Shown here: positions 16,663-27,200 of the stretch, piece by piece
How the letters are laid out: the number at the start of each line of letters is the position of its first letter
Numbering within the stretch: position 1 is the first letter of the stretch
Origin: a virus
Virus record (IMG/VR): IMGVR_UViG_3300032323_001988
Location: 1 to 30,149 of that record
DNA length: 30,149 nt
Reading direction: 5' to 3' (one strand)
Translations under genes and position numbers: made by a program
The notes under the pieces: model-generated
The model's database searches: none
What the model saw: only the letters and a program-made list of their open reading frames with translations
Told to the model about the DNA's origin: nothing

Positions 16663-18353
16663 TGGATAAGTATACAATCATACCAAGTAGTTTAGAATTT
16701 AAGTCAGCACCGTTTGTTGACCAAGAAATCTCATTGTCTTTAACACAACAGAGTCAAGAGATAACGGAATACGACAGAAGTCAAAGTATTAGTCTTGCTC
16801 AATTATATGATGATGAAAGACAAGCTTGTACAATCTTTAGACCAACATTTAAAGTAAATTATTTATATTCAAACACATATACAGGAACTACAAAATACAT
16901 ACCTTTTGTAAATAATTTATATTATACTGACCCAATAGTTTCAAAATCAAACAATATTTGGAGAGGGTTTCCTCAGTATTATGAGTTTGATTTTTTTAGA
17001 CCCGATATTAGTGACCAACATATTAGATATCAGGCAAAAAGTGCCTACACTTATAATTGGACTTATTATATAAGTTATGCTCATAAAAACAATTATGATA
17101 AAGATTTATATTATAATTTAAATGGGACAAGTTTAAATTGGAAAGCATCAGAAGGAATACCATTTTATATTAATAACTCTCTTCAAAACGGTAGTAACGT
17201 TATTGCGTTTCAATGTGTTGCACCTCATGGTTTAACTGTTGGAGAGTATGTTGAACTATCGTTTAATTATAATGGAATTAAATTATTCCAAGTTTTTTCA
17301 TTAGGTAATGGTCAATTTGGTAGTGATGTTAATGTTTTTAACATTTATAATGTTGGATATACAGGAGCAACTTTTGCAAATAAAACAACAGGTACATTCA
17401 AAAGAGTTATTGACCCTGAAACTATTTTAGAAACTAAATCAAAATACTATGTTAGGGAACATAAAATATTAACTAATGTTAATGATTGTACTATGACAAA
17501 AAACGGGTTTGAAAAAAATGTGTTTAATGAAGAAAAGAAGTTTGAATATAGTTCAATTACTCCAAATAATGTTTCAAGAGTATCTCAAAAAACCAGTAGT
17601 AATTCATACAATATTACTGTTAATTATGATGTAAATCTTGCAGGATTAATTGACAACCAAAAAAGACCTATTAGTGAATTGTTTTTAACAATAATTAATA
17701 AAGGTTATACAGGATATTTTAATTACCCAAATAATGGTGTTGGTTTAAAACAAGGGTGGAAATTTAACTTAACAAGTACTTCTAATTTTTGGTGGAGTTC
17801 AACAAATTTAAATTCAAATACAAATATATTAACTTCAAGTTATACTAAACCTGGGTATTCAAAAACTTTTTATTATAACCAAGATTTAATGTCGGGAGAC
17901 ACAATTGATGGTGATTTTTGTGAGTGGAATGATTATGAACAATTGGAACGAGTTGTTTCGCCATATTATCACAAGTTAAAATATAATCAAAATATATTTC
18001 AAACAACATCTGTAACAAGTACAAATGCTCCAGGTTTTTATTATGAACCACACACCCCAATGACTATTAGAGTTTTTTCAGATTATGTTGAGACGGGAGA
18101 CATTGAATTTGTTGACGGTGTTCCTAGCTATGCATATTTTTCAAACTCTGACCAACAATTTAGGTGGAGAGATTTATATAGTTATGGGTTTATTGATAAT
18201 TTGGATAGAGGTGTTGATTATCCATTTTTAAATTTTGCACAATATCCATTCAAGGACGTTCAATTTAGATTAATCCCTGAAGGAATAAACTACAACTCCT
18301 CATTACTTGGAGTTCCTTTCCCTGTTAAACCTTTGATAGATGGATGTGAATAA
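16662..18353 (+). CDS. Virion structural protein, unknown (563 aa)
   Basis: A 563-aa protein rich in Y, N, F and S with a beta-strand character typical of tail or baseplate components. I cannot assign a named family. A segment with APHGLTVGEYVELSFNY, then NIYNVGY and TGTFKRVID, looks like a small beta domain found in tail proteins. Further on, RPISELFLTIINKGYTGYF is a compact motif that appears conserved in type (polar start, hydrophobic strand, aromatic end). There is no signal peptide or membrane helix. The start ATG shares its A with the preceding TAA stop, implying translation coupled to the giant gene. It overlaps the next gene by 14 bases. A role as a baseplate or fibre-attachment protein is inferred from position. 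Confidence 0.82.
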   Translation: MDKYTIIPSSLEFKSAPFVDQEISLSLTQQSQEITEYDRSQSISLAQLYDDERQACTIFRPTFKVNYLYSNTYTGTTKYIPFVNNLYYTDPIVSKSNNIWRGFPQYYEFDFFRPDISDQHIRYQAKSAYTYNWTYYISYAHKNNYDKDLYYNLNGTSLNWKASEGIPFYINNSLQNGSNVIAFQCVAPHGLTVGEYVELSFNYNGIKLFQVFSLGNGQFGSDVNVFNIYNVGYTGATFANKTTGTFKRVIDPETILETKSKYYVREHKILTNVNDCTMTKNGFEKNVFNEEKKFEYSSITPNNVSRVSQKTSSNSYNITVNYDVNLAGLIDNQKRPISELFLTIINKGYTGYFNYPNNGVGLKQGWKFNLTSTSNFWWSSTNLNSNTNILTSSYTKPGYSKTFYYNQDLMSGDTIDGDFCEWNDYEQLERVVSPYYHKLKYNQNIFQTTSVTSTNAPGFYYEPHTPMTIRVFSDYVETGDIEFVDGVPSYAYFSNSDQQFRWRDLYSYGFIDNLDRGVDYPFLNFAQYPFKDVQFRLIPEGINYNSSLLGVPFPVKPLIDGCE

Positions 18354-19182
18354 AATACAAATAAGAAGAGACGGATTTGTTAATAAAGAATTAGTAATAC
18401 CTATAGAATTAACTTGGGATTATTTAGGTTTAGACCAAAGTATTGATGAATATGAAACCGAAATAATAAAAAAAGTAACTGGTACGTATGGTGATTTTGA
18501 GGTTACAAGATTTGCTCATGCTCCTGTTGTAGTTTCTGACCCATTTAGTGACAACGCTTTTGAGTTTACCGATATCCAATACGAGTTTAACTTTTATTCT
18601 GGAGGTACCTTAGACAATTCGGCAAATTGGAGAAACGATTATATGTCTGAAGGATTTACTACCGATGAAATTTATTATTACACAAACAATTTTTCAAATT
18701 CATTTTTCAAGTTAGATTTATATGATAATGTTGATGAAAAACGTCAAACAAATTATATAACAATTATTATACCAACCCAACAAGGGTTAACCATGGATAC
18801 AATAATGCAAAGGACTCCAGTTAAAGTTAAAAAACCTTATTTTGTTTTGGATTATGTTGGAGATAAAGAAGGGTTTTTCATTTATTGGTTGAAAAAAAGA
18901 AACTTTTTAAATATAAAAACTTTCTTTATGACTGCAAAATTTTATGATGCAAAAAATGGGTATTTTACCAAAATGATGAACATGCCACAATCATCAATTG
19001 TTGGAGATAAGTTTACTTTTGATAGTACAAAGTATTTCTATTATAGGGTTGAATTGGATTATGAGAAACACAATTACCAAACGTTTAATATGAATCCAGA
19101 ACAAACACTTTATAGTAACTTGGGAGGTAGAGCGGGGGCAACAATACCCATAAAATGGTACGAATATGTTAATCCAAAATAA
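18340..19182 (+). CDS. Virion structural protein, unknown (280 aa)
   Basis: I do not recognise this 280-aa protein. It is mixed, with an acidic/aromatic N-terminal half and several amphipathic strands (NYITIIIPTQQG, KKPYFVLDYVGD), and ends IPIKWYEYVNPK. No catalytic motif, membrane helix or coiled coil is visible. The ATG at 18340 lies 14 bases inside the end of the preceding gene, and its own stop overlaps the next start as TAATG, so the four genes from 11611 to 20291 read as one translationally linked block. Probable tail or baseplate component by context. Confidence 0.82.
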   Translation: MDVNKIQIRRDGFVNKELVIPIELTWDYLGLDQSIDEYETEIIKKVTGTYGDFEVTRFAHAPVVVSDPFSDNAFEFTDIQYEFNFYSGGTLDNSANWRNDYMSEGFTTDEIYYYTNNFSNSFFKLDLYDNVDEKRQTNYITIIIPTQQGLTMDTIMQRTPVKVKKPYFVLDYVGDKEGFFIYWLKKRNFLNIKTFFMTAKFYDAKNGYFTKMMNMPQSSIVGDKFTFDSTKYFYYRVELDYEKHNYQTFNMNPEQTLYSNLGGRAGATIPIKWYEYVNPK

Positions 19183-20291
19183 TGGAAGATTTTTATAAAA
19201 TTATAGTATCACCTGAAACCGTTTTTGGAGATTTATTTCTTGTAAATCTTAATGGTCAGAATGTTAATAATACCTATTCAGGTCAAACTGTTGGGGTTTA
19301 TTCTGCTATGACTAAAGTTGTTAGTTCAGGTCCTAATGGTACTTCTTTATTAACAGGATTGACCGTACCAATTTTAATTAGACAAACTGCCGTTGATGTT
19401 GGATATTATAGTCCATTTGATGGTGCGGTATTACAAAAAGACGTTGTTGCAAATTTTATATTTTCATCAACAACTTCAAATCCTTATGTATATAACATTT
19501 ATAATACATCAAGTGAGTTTCAGAAGTTTCTTGATTTGTCTGCATATAAAGTAGATTGGGGTGACGGGTCACCGAAACAAACAATTACCACTTATACACC
19601 GAATTCGTTGAGTCATACATACCCAAACGCAAATACAACTTACACAATTTCGTTAGAGCAAACAAATCCATGGGGTATAACTAGAGTTTCTAAGACTATT
19701 ACCACACCTTATAGTTTGGTAACACCAACAAATCCAAATGGGGAGGCGTTCTTCACTCCTGCTGGTGGTAATTGGGCGGGAACACCTGTAAGTTATGATT
19801 ATATATTTTCAGGTGATGCGGTTAATGAAGTATCTGCTCAAACATCATTTAATTATGTTACAGTACCTTATACTGTTTCAGGTTTAACAAAATCAAGTAT
19901 AACAGATTTGGCATTATATGGGTCTGTAAAATATGTTGTTGGCGCTGTTGTAATTAAAAATGGTCAAATATGGGGTACTATTACTGATATGAACCCTATT
20001 TATACCGCGTATACAATAAACAATGTTAACTACTTTGATTATGTTGATGGTACTACAATATTTTTTGAACAATCTTCGGGATTTACAGAAAATAATTTAA
20101 CACAAACGCCAATAACAAAAGACGAGGTTTTACTTAAGGTTATTGACCAAGCGCAGATACAAAGTAACATCTTTATTGAACGAGGAAAGAACTCAGCATA
20201 TGAAAGAATTCAAAGAATGGGAGAGGTAGATAATCTTGGAGACATGATTAATTACGGGTACGGATTTTTTAACGTTGAAAAAAAGAACTAA
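19182..20291 (+). CDS. Tail protein with PKD-like domain
   Basis: A 369-aa protein of probable tail or fibre function. Residues about 119-176 form a PKD-like beta domain: YKVDWGDGSPKQT (122-134), then the LSHTYPNANTTYTISL strand pair (143-158) and a closing VSKTITTP. WGDG followed by HTY is the hallmark of PKD domains, which in bacteria and phages are surface-exposed interaction modules. The flanking regions are Thr/Ser/Asn-rich beta structure, and the C-terminus is more charged and helical (SAYERIQRMGEVDNLGDM), perhaps an attachment part. The start shares a base with the preceding stop (TAATG). Assignment of the PKD fold is fairly secure; the role in the particle is inferred. Confidence 0.82.
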   Translation: MEDFYKIIVSPETVFGDLFLVNLNGQNVNNTYSGQTVGVYSAMTKVVSSGPNGTSLLTGLTVPILIRQTAVDVGYYSPFDGAVLQKDVVANFIFSSTTSNPYVYNIYNTSSEFQKFLDLSAYKVDWGDGSPKQTITTYTPNSLSHTYPNANTTYTISLEQTNPWGITRVSKTITTPYSLVTPTNPNGEAFFTPAGGNWAGTPVSYDYIFSGDAVNEVSAQTSFNYVTVPYTVSGLTKSSITDLALYGSVKYVVGAVVIKNGQIWGTITDMNPIYTAYTINNVNYFDYVDGTTIFFEQSSGFTENNLTQTPITKDEVLLKVIDQAQIQSNIFIERGKNSAYERIQRMGEVDNLGDMINYGYGFFNVEKKN

Positions 20292-20302
20292 ACTATTTAT
20301 AA
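20290..20302 (+). promoter_or_regulatory. Second copy of the AAACTATTTATAA element
   Basis: Identical 13-base sequence to that at 11584-11596, again 14 bases before an ATG (20317), and overlapping the TAA stop of the preceding gene by two bases. It marks the first real gap after a run of overlapping genes, which fits an internal promoter or leader signal. Function is inferred. Confidence 0.45.
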
Positions 20303-20316
20303 GATAAAAAGAAACT

Positions 20317-21225
20317 ATGGCAATCGGCTCATACGGCACAATTAGACCTTCAGACGTATCACCTGAAGATGTACAAATTATAATGAACTATACACCATCA
20401 AGGGATGTTACGGATAATTTTATCCTTACAGAGCTTGATGCACAAACATTATTAAAACCTTATTTTAATAACACAGAAACTGGAGGAAACGCTGGTGTTG
20501 AAGTTTTAGGTGGTTTATATAACTTAACCTTACCCGCAGAACAATTTAATGCTCTTGGGATTTATACTTTATATTTAAGACCAGCACAAATTAGAACTAA
20601 AATTACAGATTGTGGTGTACTAAGTGCGTTGCCAAATGTTAAAGGTATTATAATTGATATTACAAATGTACCTGTACAATTTCAAAACAAATTTGTTCCT
20701 CAAGGACTTGTTGGTTTTAGAATTGAATATTTAAACGCTGACGGTTCAAAAATACCTAATTTCTTTAGAGTTGTAACATCATCATTCTTCTGTGAACCAG
20801 TTGTTACAAATGAGATTAATACAACACAAAAATCTATTAGATATAGATATGTTGACGGTAATTCAAATTTAATATTTTTGACATTATCGCCATCATCTTC
20901 ACCAACAAATAAGCCAAATGCAACACCATTTATTGGGCAACCAAACCAAAATATTATAATTTCAAACACATTTTTTAATCCTGTGACATTGGAGATTGAT
21001 ATGGTTGAGTACGATATTTCGTCTCTTGCAATTGCTCTTTACGGTAATCAAACTAAATCTATTGATGATGGTATCTACACAATTTACGACTCTGAAAATA
21101 ATATTTACAGACAGTACAACTTGTATGAAATTAGAGACCAATTTAATGCATTACTTTATGAGGTTAGACAAAGTAGAGGAAATAATATTGATTTTAGTAA
21201 AAACTTTACAACGATAACAACTTAA
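20317..21225 (+). CDS. Virion structural protein, unknown (302 aa)
   Basis: A 302-aa protein I cannot place in a named family. The N-terminus (MAIGSYGTIRPSDVSPEDV) leads into alternating strands such as LGIYTLYLRPAQIRT and VKGIIIDITNVPVQF, a Ser/Pro/Asn-rich linker near SPSSSPTNKPNA (about 192-203), and a charged, helical C-terminus (YNLYEIRDQFNALLYEVRQ). The layout of beta body plus C-terminal helix would suit a tail accessory or fibre-connector protein. It is preceded by the AAACTATTTATAA element and an A-rich leader, and its stop overlaps the next start as TAATG, so it is probably co-translated with the gpI-like gene downstream. Confidence 0.82.
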   Translation: MAIGSYGTIRPSDVSPEDVQIIMNYTPSRDVTDNFILTELDAQTLLKPYFNNTETGGNAGVEVLGGLYNLTLPAEQFNALGIYTLYLRPAQIRTKITDCGVLSALPNVKGIIIDITNVPVQFQNKFVPQGLVGFRIEYLNADGSKIPNFFRVVTSSFFCEPVVTNEINTTQKSIRYRYVDGNSNLIFLTLSPSSSPTNKPNATPFIGQPNQNIIISNTFFNPVTLEIDMVEYDISSLAIALYGNQTKSIDDGIYTIYDSENNIYRQYNLYEIRDQFNALLYEVRQSRGNNIDFSKNFTTITT

Positions 21226-24209
21226 TGGCGGTAGAAATAAAAAATACTAAATACTTTTATCCCCCAAGACCAGGTAGTGGTGCGGGTACCTTCTCAGACA
21301 ACATTGTAGGATTACAAACTGTTGAGGGTGGAGGACTTACGCAAGGTAACTTTGAGTTTACTACTGGTGTAACAGAAAAGGTTAACAGAACCTTTAATGT
21401 GGGCGCGTTCTCTGAACCAATGTCATTGGACATGATGGGTATTGATAGTTTGGAAGAGAGTAGAAGAATTATTGCAACTCAGTTTAGGGTTTATCCAAAT
21501 TACGATATTTCTCAAGTTCTTAACTTTTCAATGTATGGTTCACTATCTAAAAGATTTAGTGTTTCTATCACAAGAATTATTAATTATTTTCCTGCTTCGT
21601 TAGACATAATGTTTAATAATGATGATTTTACGACAGGTAATACCGCTTATGATATTGTTTACGATTCTCAAAATGACGACACTTATTTCAAAGTAAATGT
21701 TGATAGGATTAACAATCCTTTTGATATTGATTATTCAGTTAGTGCTGCAACCAATCTATCAATTAGAGAGATTGAGGTGTCACCTTATAGAAATTTATAT
21801 AACACTTATTTAGATTATTGTATTAGTATAAATGACGATATCTTTAAAATACTTTCGTTTGCGCCGTCAGAAACATTGTCATCAGGATATATTGAATTTT
21901 ATGTTTCAGGTGCTCCATTTGGTAAAAGTGCAACAACAATCAATGACGAGTTTCAAATTAGACCAAACGACTTTATTGTTGATAAAGTTTTTCAAGAATC
22001 ATTTGATGAAATTGAAAAGTTTTTAGTTAATAGATTAGTTAGACCCGAATACACTGCGGTATTCCAAGTTCCTCAACAAAATGAATTTGGTCAAACATAT
22101 ACAGAATATAAACAAGTGACTTGGCCAAAACAGGGTACATGGAATTTAGATATTCGTTCATTTTTATTTGACAATTATTTGGAAGAAATCCAAGATATTG
22201 CGGTCAATTTGGATTCATTTAAAACAAACTTAATTTCAAGATTTTTAATTACCGATTCATTAAAAGAGTTTGACACTTTAGGTCAAAAAGTTGAAAAGAT
22301 ATTCCAAATTTATGGTAGAAGTTTTGACCAAATAAAACAATTTATTGATGGGTTGGCTTACATGAATTCGGTTAACTATAATCCTTCAAATGATATTCCA
22401 TCTGAGTTATTGGTTAATTTATCAAGAACTTTGGGATGGTCATCAAACTTCTCGCCAATCACAAACGAAGATTTTTTAAGTTCTGTTTTTGGTAATACCT
22501 CAACTCCAACTTATCCTGGATATGCCAGAGCTTTGACACCAACCGAATTAAACTATGCTTATTATAGAAACTTAATTCTTAATGCGTCATACCTTTTCAA
22601 ATCAAAGGGAACAAGAAGGTCAATTGAATTCTTATTAAGATTAATTGGGGCTCCTGATTCATTAATTGAATACAATGAGCACATTTATTTGGCTGACCAA
22701 AAAATTAATCTTGACCAATTCTACACACAATGGGCGGAAATCTCAGGGGGTACTTATGTTAATGAAGTACCAGCTTATTTGCCAGGAGAAACATATAAAG
22801 CTAAAGGTCGATTATATACTGCATTTACTTCAACCGAAACTTATCAAGATGTTAACATTAGATTAGATGATTATCCTATGGATTTTCAAGGTTATCCAAA
22901 GGCACCTGTAAATACGGAAACATTCTTTTTCCAAATTGGTGCAGGTTGGTATGAAGTTACTCCGCAACATAGAAGTCCTGACCAAGTTCAACTTACAGGT
23001 AATGTTTTTACAGGTCAAAACTATAATATACAAACTCAGTTAACTCCTTTTACATATGGACAAACTTATCTTAACAGATATAGAGATTTTCCATACATGA
23101 ATGAAGGATTTAAACTACAAAAAGTTGTAGATAATAATAAATCTTGGTTATCCGATGATAATAGAATTAGAATTTCAACTCAAGGAGATTACAACGCTTA
23201 TTATTATGTTGATAATGAGAAATTAGTTTTAAATGTTAAGAATGTTGACATATTTTTAAATCCTGCTCAAGGTATTGTTTATGATGTTTGGAACCAATCG
23301 GTTCAATATGATTACCCAATTCCCGAATCAGGTCTAACAGTTGGTTATCCTGTTCCAGGTGGTGTTGATTGGACTTATGTTAATCCTGAACCAAAGAAAA
23401 AAACATTCTTTGAATTTTCTCAAACATTTTGGGAGAATATGATTAACACAAGAAATAGATTATATATTACTGATGGTAAAACGGGTGGATATCCTACTTT
23501 ACAATCAATCTTTTGGAAATACATTGAGTCAGAACAAACTGTTGGAATCCCAAACAACAAATACACGTATCAAAAGTTAATTGATTATGTAAATGGTATT
23601 GGTCCTTATTGGACTAAGTTGGTTGAACAAATGGTTCCTGCAACAACTATTTGGAATGGAGGGGTTAGATTAGAAAACTCAATCTTTAACAAACAAAAAT
23701 TTGTATATAGAAGACAAAGAGGTTGTCAATTTGTACCTGTTCCTGTTGACCCATGTTTTATTATATCAGGAATATTTGATTATACATGTGAAACTGAATA
23801 TGCTGACTTTAATATTTATCCATGGCTTAATGGGGATGTTACTGTGTCAAACTTTAGTAGTATATTAGTTAATAGAGTTAATAATATGTTGGCTCAAAGC
23901 GGATTAACACTTAATGAGTGTTATGAAAATTCAATATTAAGTGATTGGTATGTTGATTTAACAATTAACGGAGAACAAATTATTAAAGAATCTTTCTATA
24001 CAGGGTATGGAATGTCTGATGTACCAACCAACACACAATGGAGAAATGCTTTGATTAATTATTTACCTCAATTATATAATTATGGCTACACATATTACTT
24101 AAATGGTAATACATTAACAATTACAAATTTATCATGTTTAACACAGGATATCGTTAATGCGGTTTCACTAGACGTGGGAATAAACATTAATATTAACTGT
24201 ACACAATAA
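21225..24209 (+). CDS. Large tail protein with P2 gpI-like segment
   Basis: A 994-aa tail/baseplate protein. Residues about 440-490 hold a segment resembling the P2 gpI tail-protein family: a helical run ending in LFKSKGTRRSIEFLLRLIG followed by APDSLIEYNEHIYL. In P2 this family helps attach tail fibres to the baseplate, usually as a protein of under 200 aa, so here it would be embedded in a much larger chain. A second conserved-looking block near 790-835 reads WTKLVEQMVPATTIWNGG, then ENSIFNKQKFVYRRQRGC. The rest is beta-rich with many Y, N and F. The C-terminal 160 residues contain six cysteines. TAATG overlaps link it to genes on both sides. The family link is moderate; a fibre-attachment role immediately upstream of fibre genes is a sensible inference. 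Confidence 0.83.
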   Translation: MAVEIKNTKYFYPPRPGSGAGTFSDNIVGLQTVEGGGLTQGNFEFTTGVTEKVNRTFNVGAFSEPMSLDMMGIDSLEESRRIIATQFRVYPNYDISQVLNFSMYGSLSKRFSVSITRIINYFPASLDIMFNNDDFTTGNTAYDIVYDSQNDDTYFKVNVDRINNPFDIDYSVSAATNLSIREIEVSPYRNLYNTYLDYCISINDDIFKILSFAPSETLSSGYIEFYVSGAPFGKSATTINDEFQIRPNDFIVDKVFQESFDEIEKFLVNRLVRPEYTAVFQVPQQNEFGQTYTEYKQVTWPKQGTWNLDIRSFLFDNYLEEIQDIAVNLDSFKTNLISRFLITDSLKEFDTLGQKVEKIFQIYGRSFDQIKQFIDGLAYMNSVNYNPSNDIPSELLVNLSRTLGWSSNFSPITNEDFLSSVFGNTSTPTYPGYARALTPTELNYAYYRNLILNASYLFKSKGTRRSIEFLLRLIGAPDSLIEYNEHIYLADQKINLDQFYTQWAEISGGTYVNEVPAYLPGETYKAKGRLYTAFTSTETYQDVNIRLDDYPMDFQGYPKAPVNTETFFFQIGAGWYEVTPQHRSPDQVQLTGNVFTGQNYNIQTQLTPFTYGQTYLNRYRDFPYMNEGFKLQKVVDNNKSWLSDDNRIRISTQGDYNAYYYVDNEKLVLNVKNVDIFLNPAQGIVYDVWNQSVQYDYPIPESGLTVGYPVPGGVDWTYVNPEPKKKTFFEFSQTFWENMINTRNRLYITDGKTGGYPTLQSIFWKYIESEQTVGIPNNKYTYQKLIDYVNGIGPYWTKLVEQMVPATTIWNGGVRLENSIFNKQKFVYRRQRGCQFVPVPVDPCFIISGIFDYTCETEYADFNIYPWLNGDVTVSNFSSILVNRVNNMLAQSGLTLNECYENSILSDWYVDLTINGEQIIKESFYTGYGMSDVPTNTQWRNALINYLPQLYNYGYTYYLNGNTLTITNLSCLTQDIVNAVSLDVGINININCTQ

Positions 24210-27200
24210 TGGCTGCATTTCAATATACGATAGCATTAACTGGAGATTGTTCAAATACTGATTCTGGTGAAATACAACTTTTAATTTTTGGTGGTACTCC
24301 ACCATACACTATTGAATGGGTTAGTCCAAGTTTAGGTACTGATGTTGTAACAACGAATCCATCAGTGAGAACTTCGTTAAGTGCTGACACATATAGTGTT
24401 AGAGTTAATGATAGTACATTACCGCTGAACCAAGAATTCTATATCAATATACCTGTGTCTTCAGGTATTTGTGCTAATATTGTTTCTGTCCAAAGTACTA
24501 CATGTTCTTTTGATAATGGTTCGGTGACAGGAACATCAAGTTCTAATTATTCTTCTACTAATTTTTATCTGTATTTTTCAGATGACACTTATGTGAATTC
24601 TGCAACTACAAACACCGCAGAGGTTGATTTCAATGGGTTGTCAGCGGGAACATACTACATGATTGCAGAAGATTTAGGAGGATGTTCAGGACAAAGCGCC
24701 AATTTTATTGTTGAAGATAGTGAACCGTTTACTTATGGTTTATATGTTGTGCCAAATTCAAGTTGTGGTGGTACGCCTATTGGTAAAATTATTGTAACAG
24801 GTCAAACAGGTGTTTCACCTTATACATATCAATGGAGTAATGGGGAAACAACAAGTAGTATTACAGGATTAACATCTGGAACATATTCAGTTCAGGTTAT
24901 TGACAGTTTAGGATGTTCATTATCTAAAGAAGAATTTCTTTCTGATGTACCTGTTCTTGGTTTTGGTTCTTTTACTGCAATTCAACCAACATGCTTTTCT
25001 GCTGATGGTGTTTTAACTTTACAAATTACTGGAGGCACTGCACCATATTATTATTCTGCTTCAACAGGGGACGTTAATATTCAATACGGCACTTCTTGGT
25101 CAATATCAGGTTTATCCGCTGGTGACTACAATATATTAGTGACCGATTCTGCGTTTTGTAATATCCTTGTTGGTACCTCATTGTTGACACCTCTTGGTAT
25201 TGCATCTGTTACTATATCAAGTCAAGGTTCAACATGCTCAAGTACTGACGGTTCAATCACTGTTTCAGTTGCGGGAGGAGTTTCACCATATAAGTATACT
25301 TTAATATATCCTGGTGGGAATACCCTTAATATTGACAATACTCAAACTAATCAAGTATTTAATAATTTATCAACAGGAACTTATAGTGTTGTCGTCCAAG
25401 ACTCTTCAGGATGTTCATACATGGACGAAATAACTTTATTTGCAACTGATACATATACAATATCTACTGAAGTAACAGGGACAACCTGTAATCAAGATAA
25501 TGGTGTTGTTTTAATTACAAAAACAGAAGGAGGGCAGTCACCTTTTGATTACTCTTTAGACGGTATTCAAAATGTGATAGATACAACATTATCTGCGGTA
25601 ACATTTACAAATGTTCCTTCAGGTCAACATACTGTCACGGTCGTTGATGCAACAGGATGTACACAAACAAAACAAGTTTATGTTGCGGAAAGTAACCCAT
25701 TAGAGTTCAGTTTATATAATACTTCTTGTGGAGAAGGTTCTGACGGTTCTTTAACTGCATTAATTTCTACTGGAACTCCACCATACACTTTTAATTGGTC
25801 TAATAATGTTCCCAATAATCCACAACAAATTCAAGTTACGGGATTAACGGCAGGAACATATAGTTTAACTGTTGTTGATAGTATTGGTTGTGTTTTACAA
25901 AGAGAAACAATTATTGCTTGTGATGCTCTTTATGTATCTTACCAAACGTATGTTATGGGTGGAGAACAATTTAGTATTCAATCACAAACTAAATACGGGT
26001 TACTTCAAATGTTAAATGAAGGGTTTAATGATTTAACTAATGATAAAGTTGATTGTGATTTAATTTCTGCCGTATTTGGTATTAAAGTGTCTGTTAACCC
26101 TATGGGATTAACTACAAGCCAAAACTTTTTTACGGGTACAACATTAGTAAGTGCTCCAAGTGATAATCTTTATTATGATGCGGTTAAAGATTTATTGTTG
26201 ACAGTTCCTGGTATTGGTGGGGTTACTTTTGATGTATTAAGTAATCAAATCACTGTTACTACTGACCCTGGTAATACAACATTAAATAATCAAGAAATTG
26301 TTGTTGAATTAACAATTGTTTATGACATTATGTGTTTATCTTGTGACCTACCAACAAATACACCAACAACAACACCTACACCAACGGTAACTCCAACGGT
26401 AACTCCAACGGTAACAATGACTAGTTCACCTACAAGTACGGTAACTCCAACTCAAACTAAAACGCCAACTCCAACAGTAACTCCAACAAATCCACAAAAT
26501 ACACCTACACCAACTAATACAACTACACCAACTAATACAACCACACCAACTGTTACTAAAACTCCTACTCCAACTAGAACTCCGACTAGAACTCCGACTC
26601 CAACACCAACACCTTGTAATAATAACCAAATTAAAAGAACTTTAACAGGTAATGTTATTTACCCTGTTAGACCTAGTGCTATGGTATATAATCCTAATAC
26701 AAATTTAATATACATGTTAAATTACAACGTTAGTGGTATTGATAGTAATATTGCTTGTATAAGTCCAAACCAACCATCAACGTTAATAAATTATTCATGT
26801 GAGATTATGAGCCCAAGTGGTTTTCCTGTTAACTCTCCGCAAAGTGCTTTCCTTGGAATGAATACCACATCAAATAAGATGTATGCTTGGGGTCAGGCAG
26901 TTGCTGGTGTTGGGACCATGCTTATTCTTAATTTTAATACCAACATAACATCTGCAATAAGTGGTGTTGTTAGTTTTAATGGTTACCAATATGGTATGGT
27001 TTATAATCCTACCTTAAATAAAATGTATGCTTGTTCGACTTCAGGTATTACTACAGGAGAATTAACAATCATTGATGGTGTTACAAATTCTGCAACTGTT
27101 GTTAATGGATTACCAATTAAGTCAAACTATCAACCAGCATTTAACTCAACAAACAATACAATTTATTTGGCGGGAACATCTAACACAATTAAAGTTTTTG

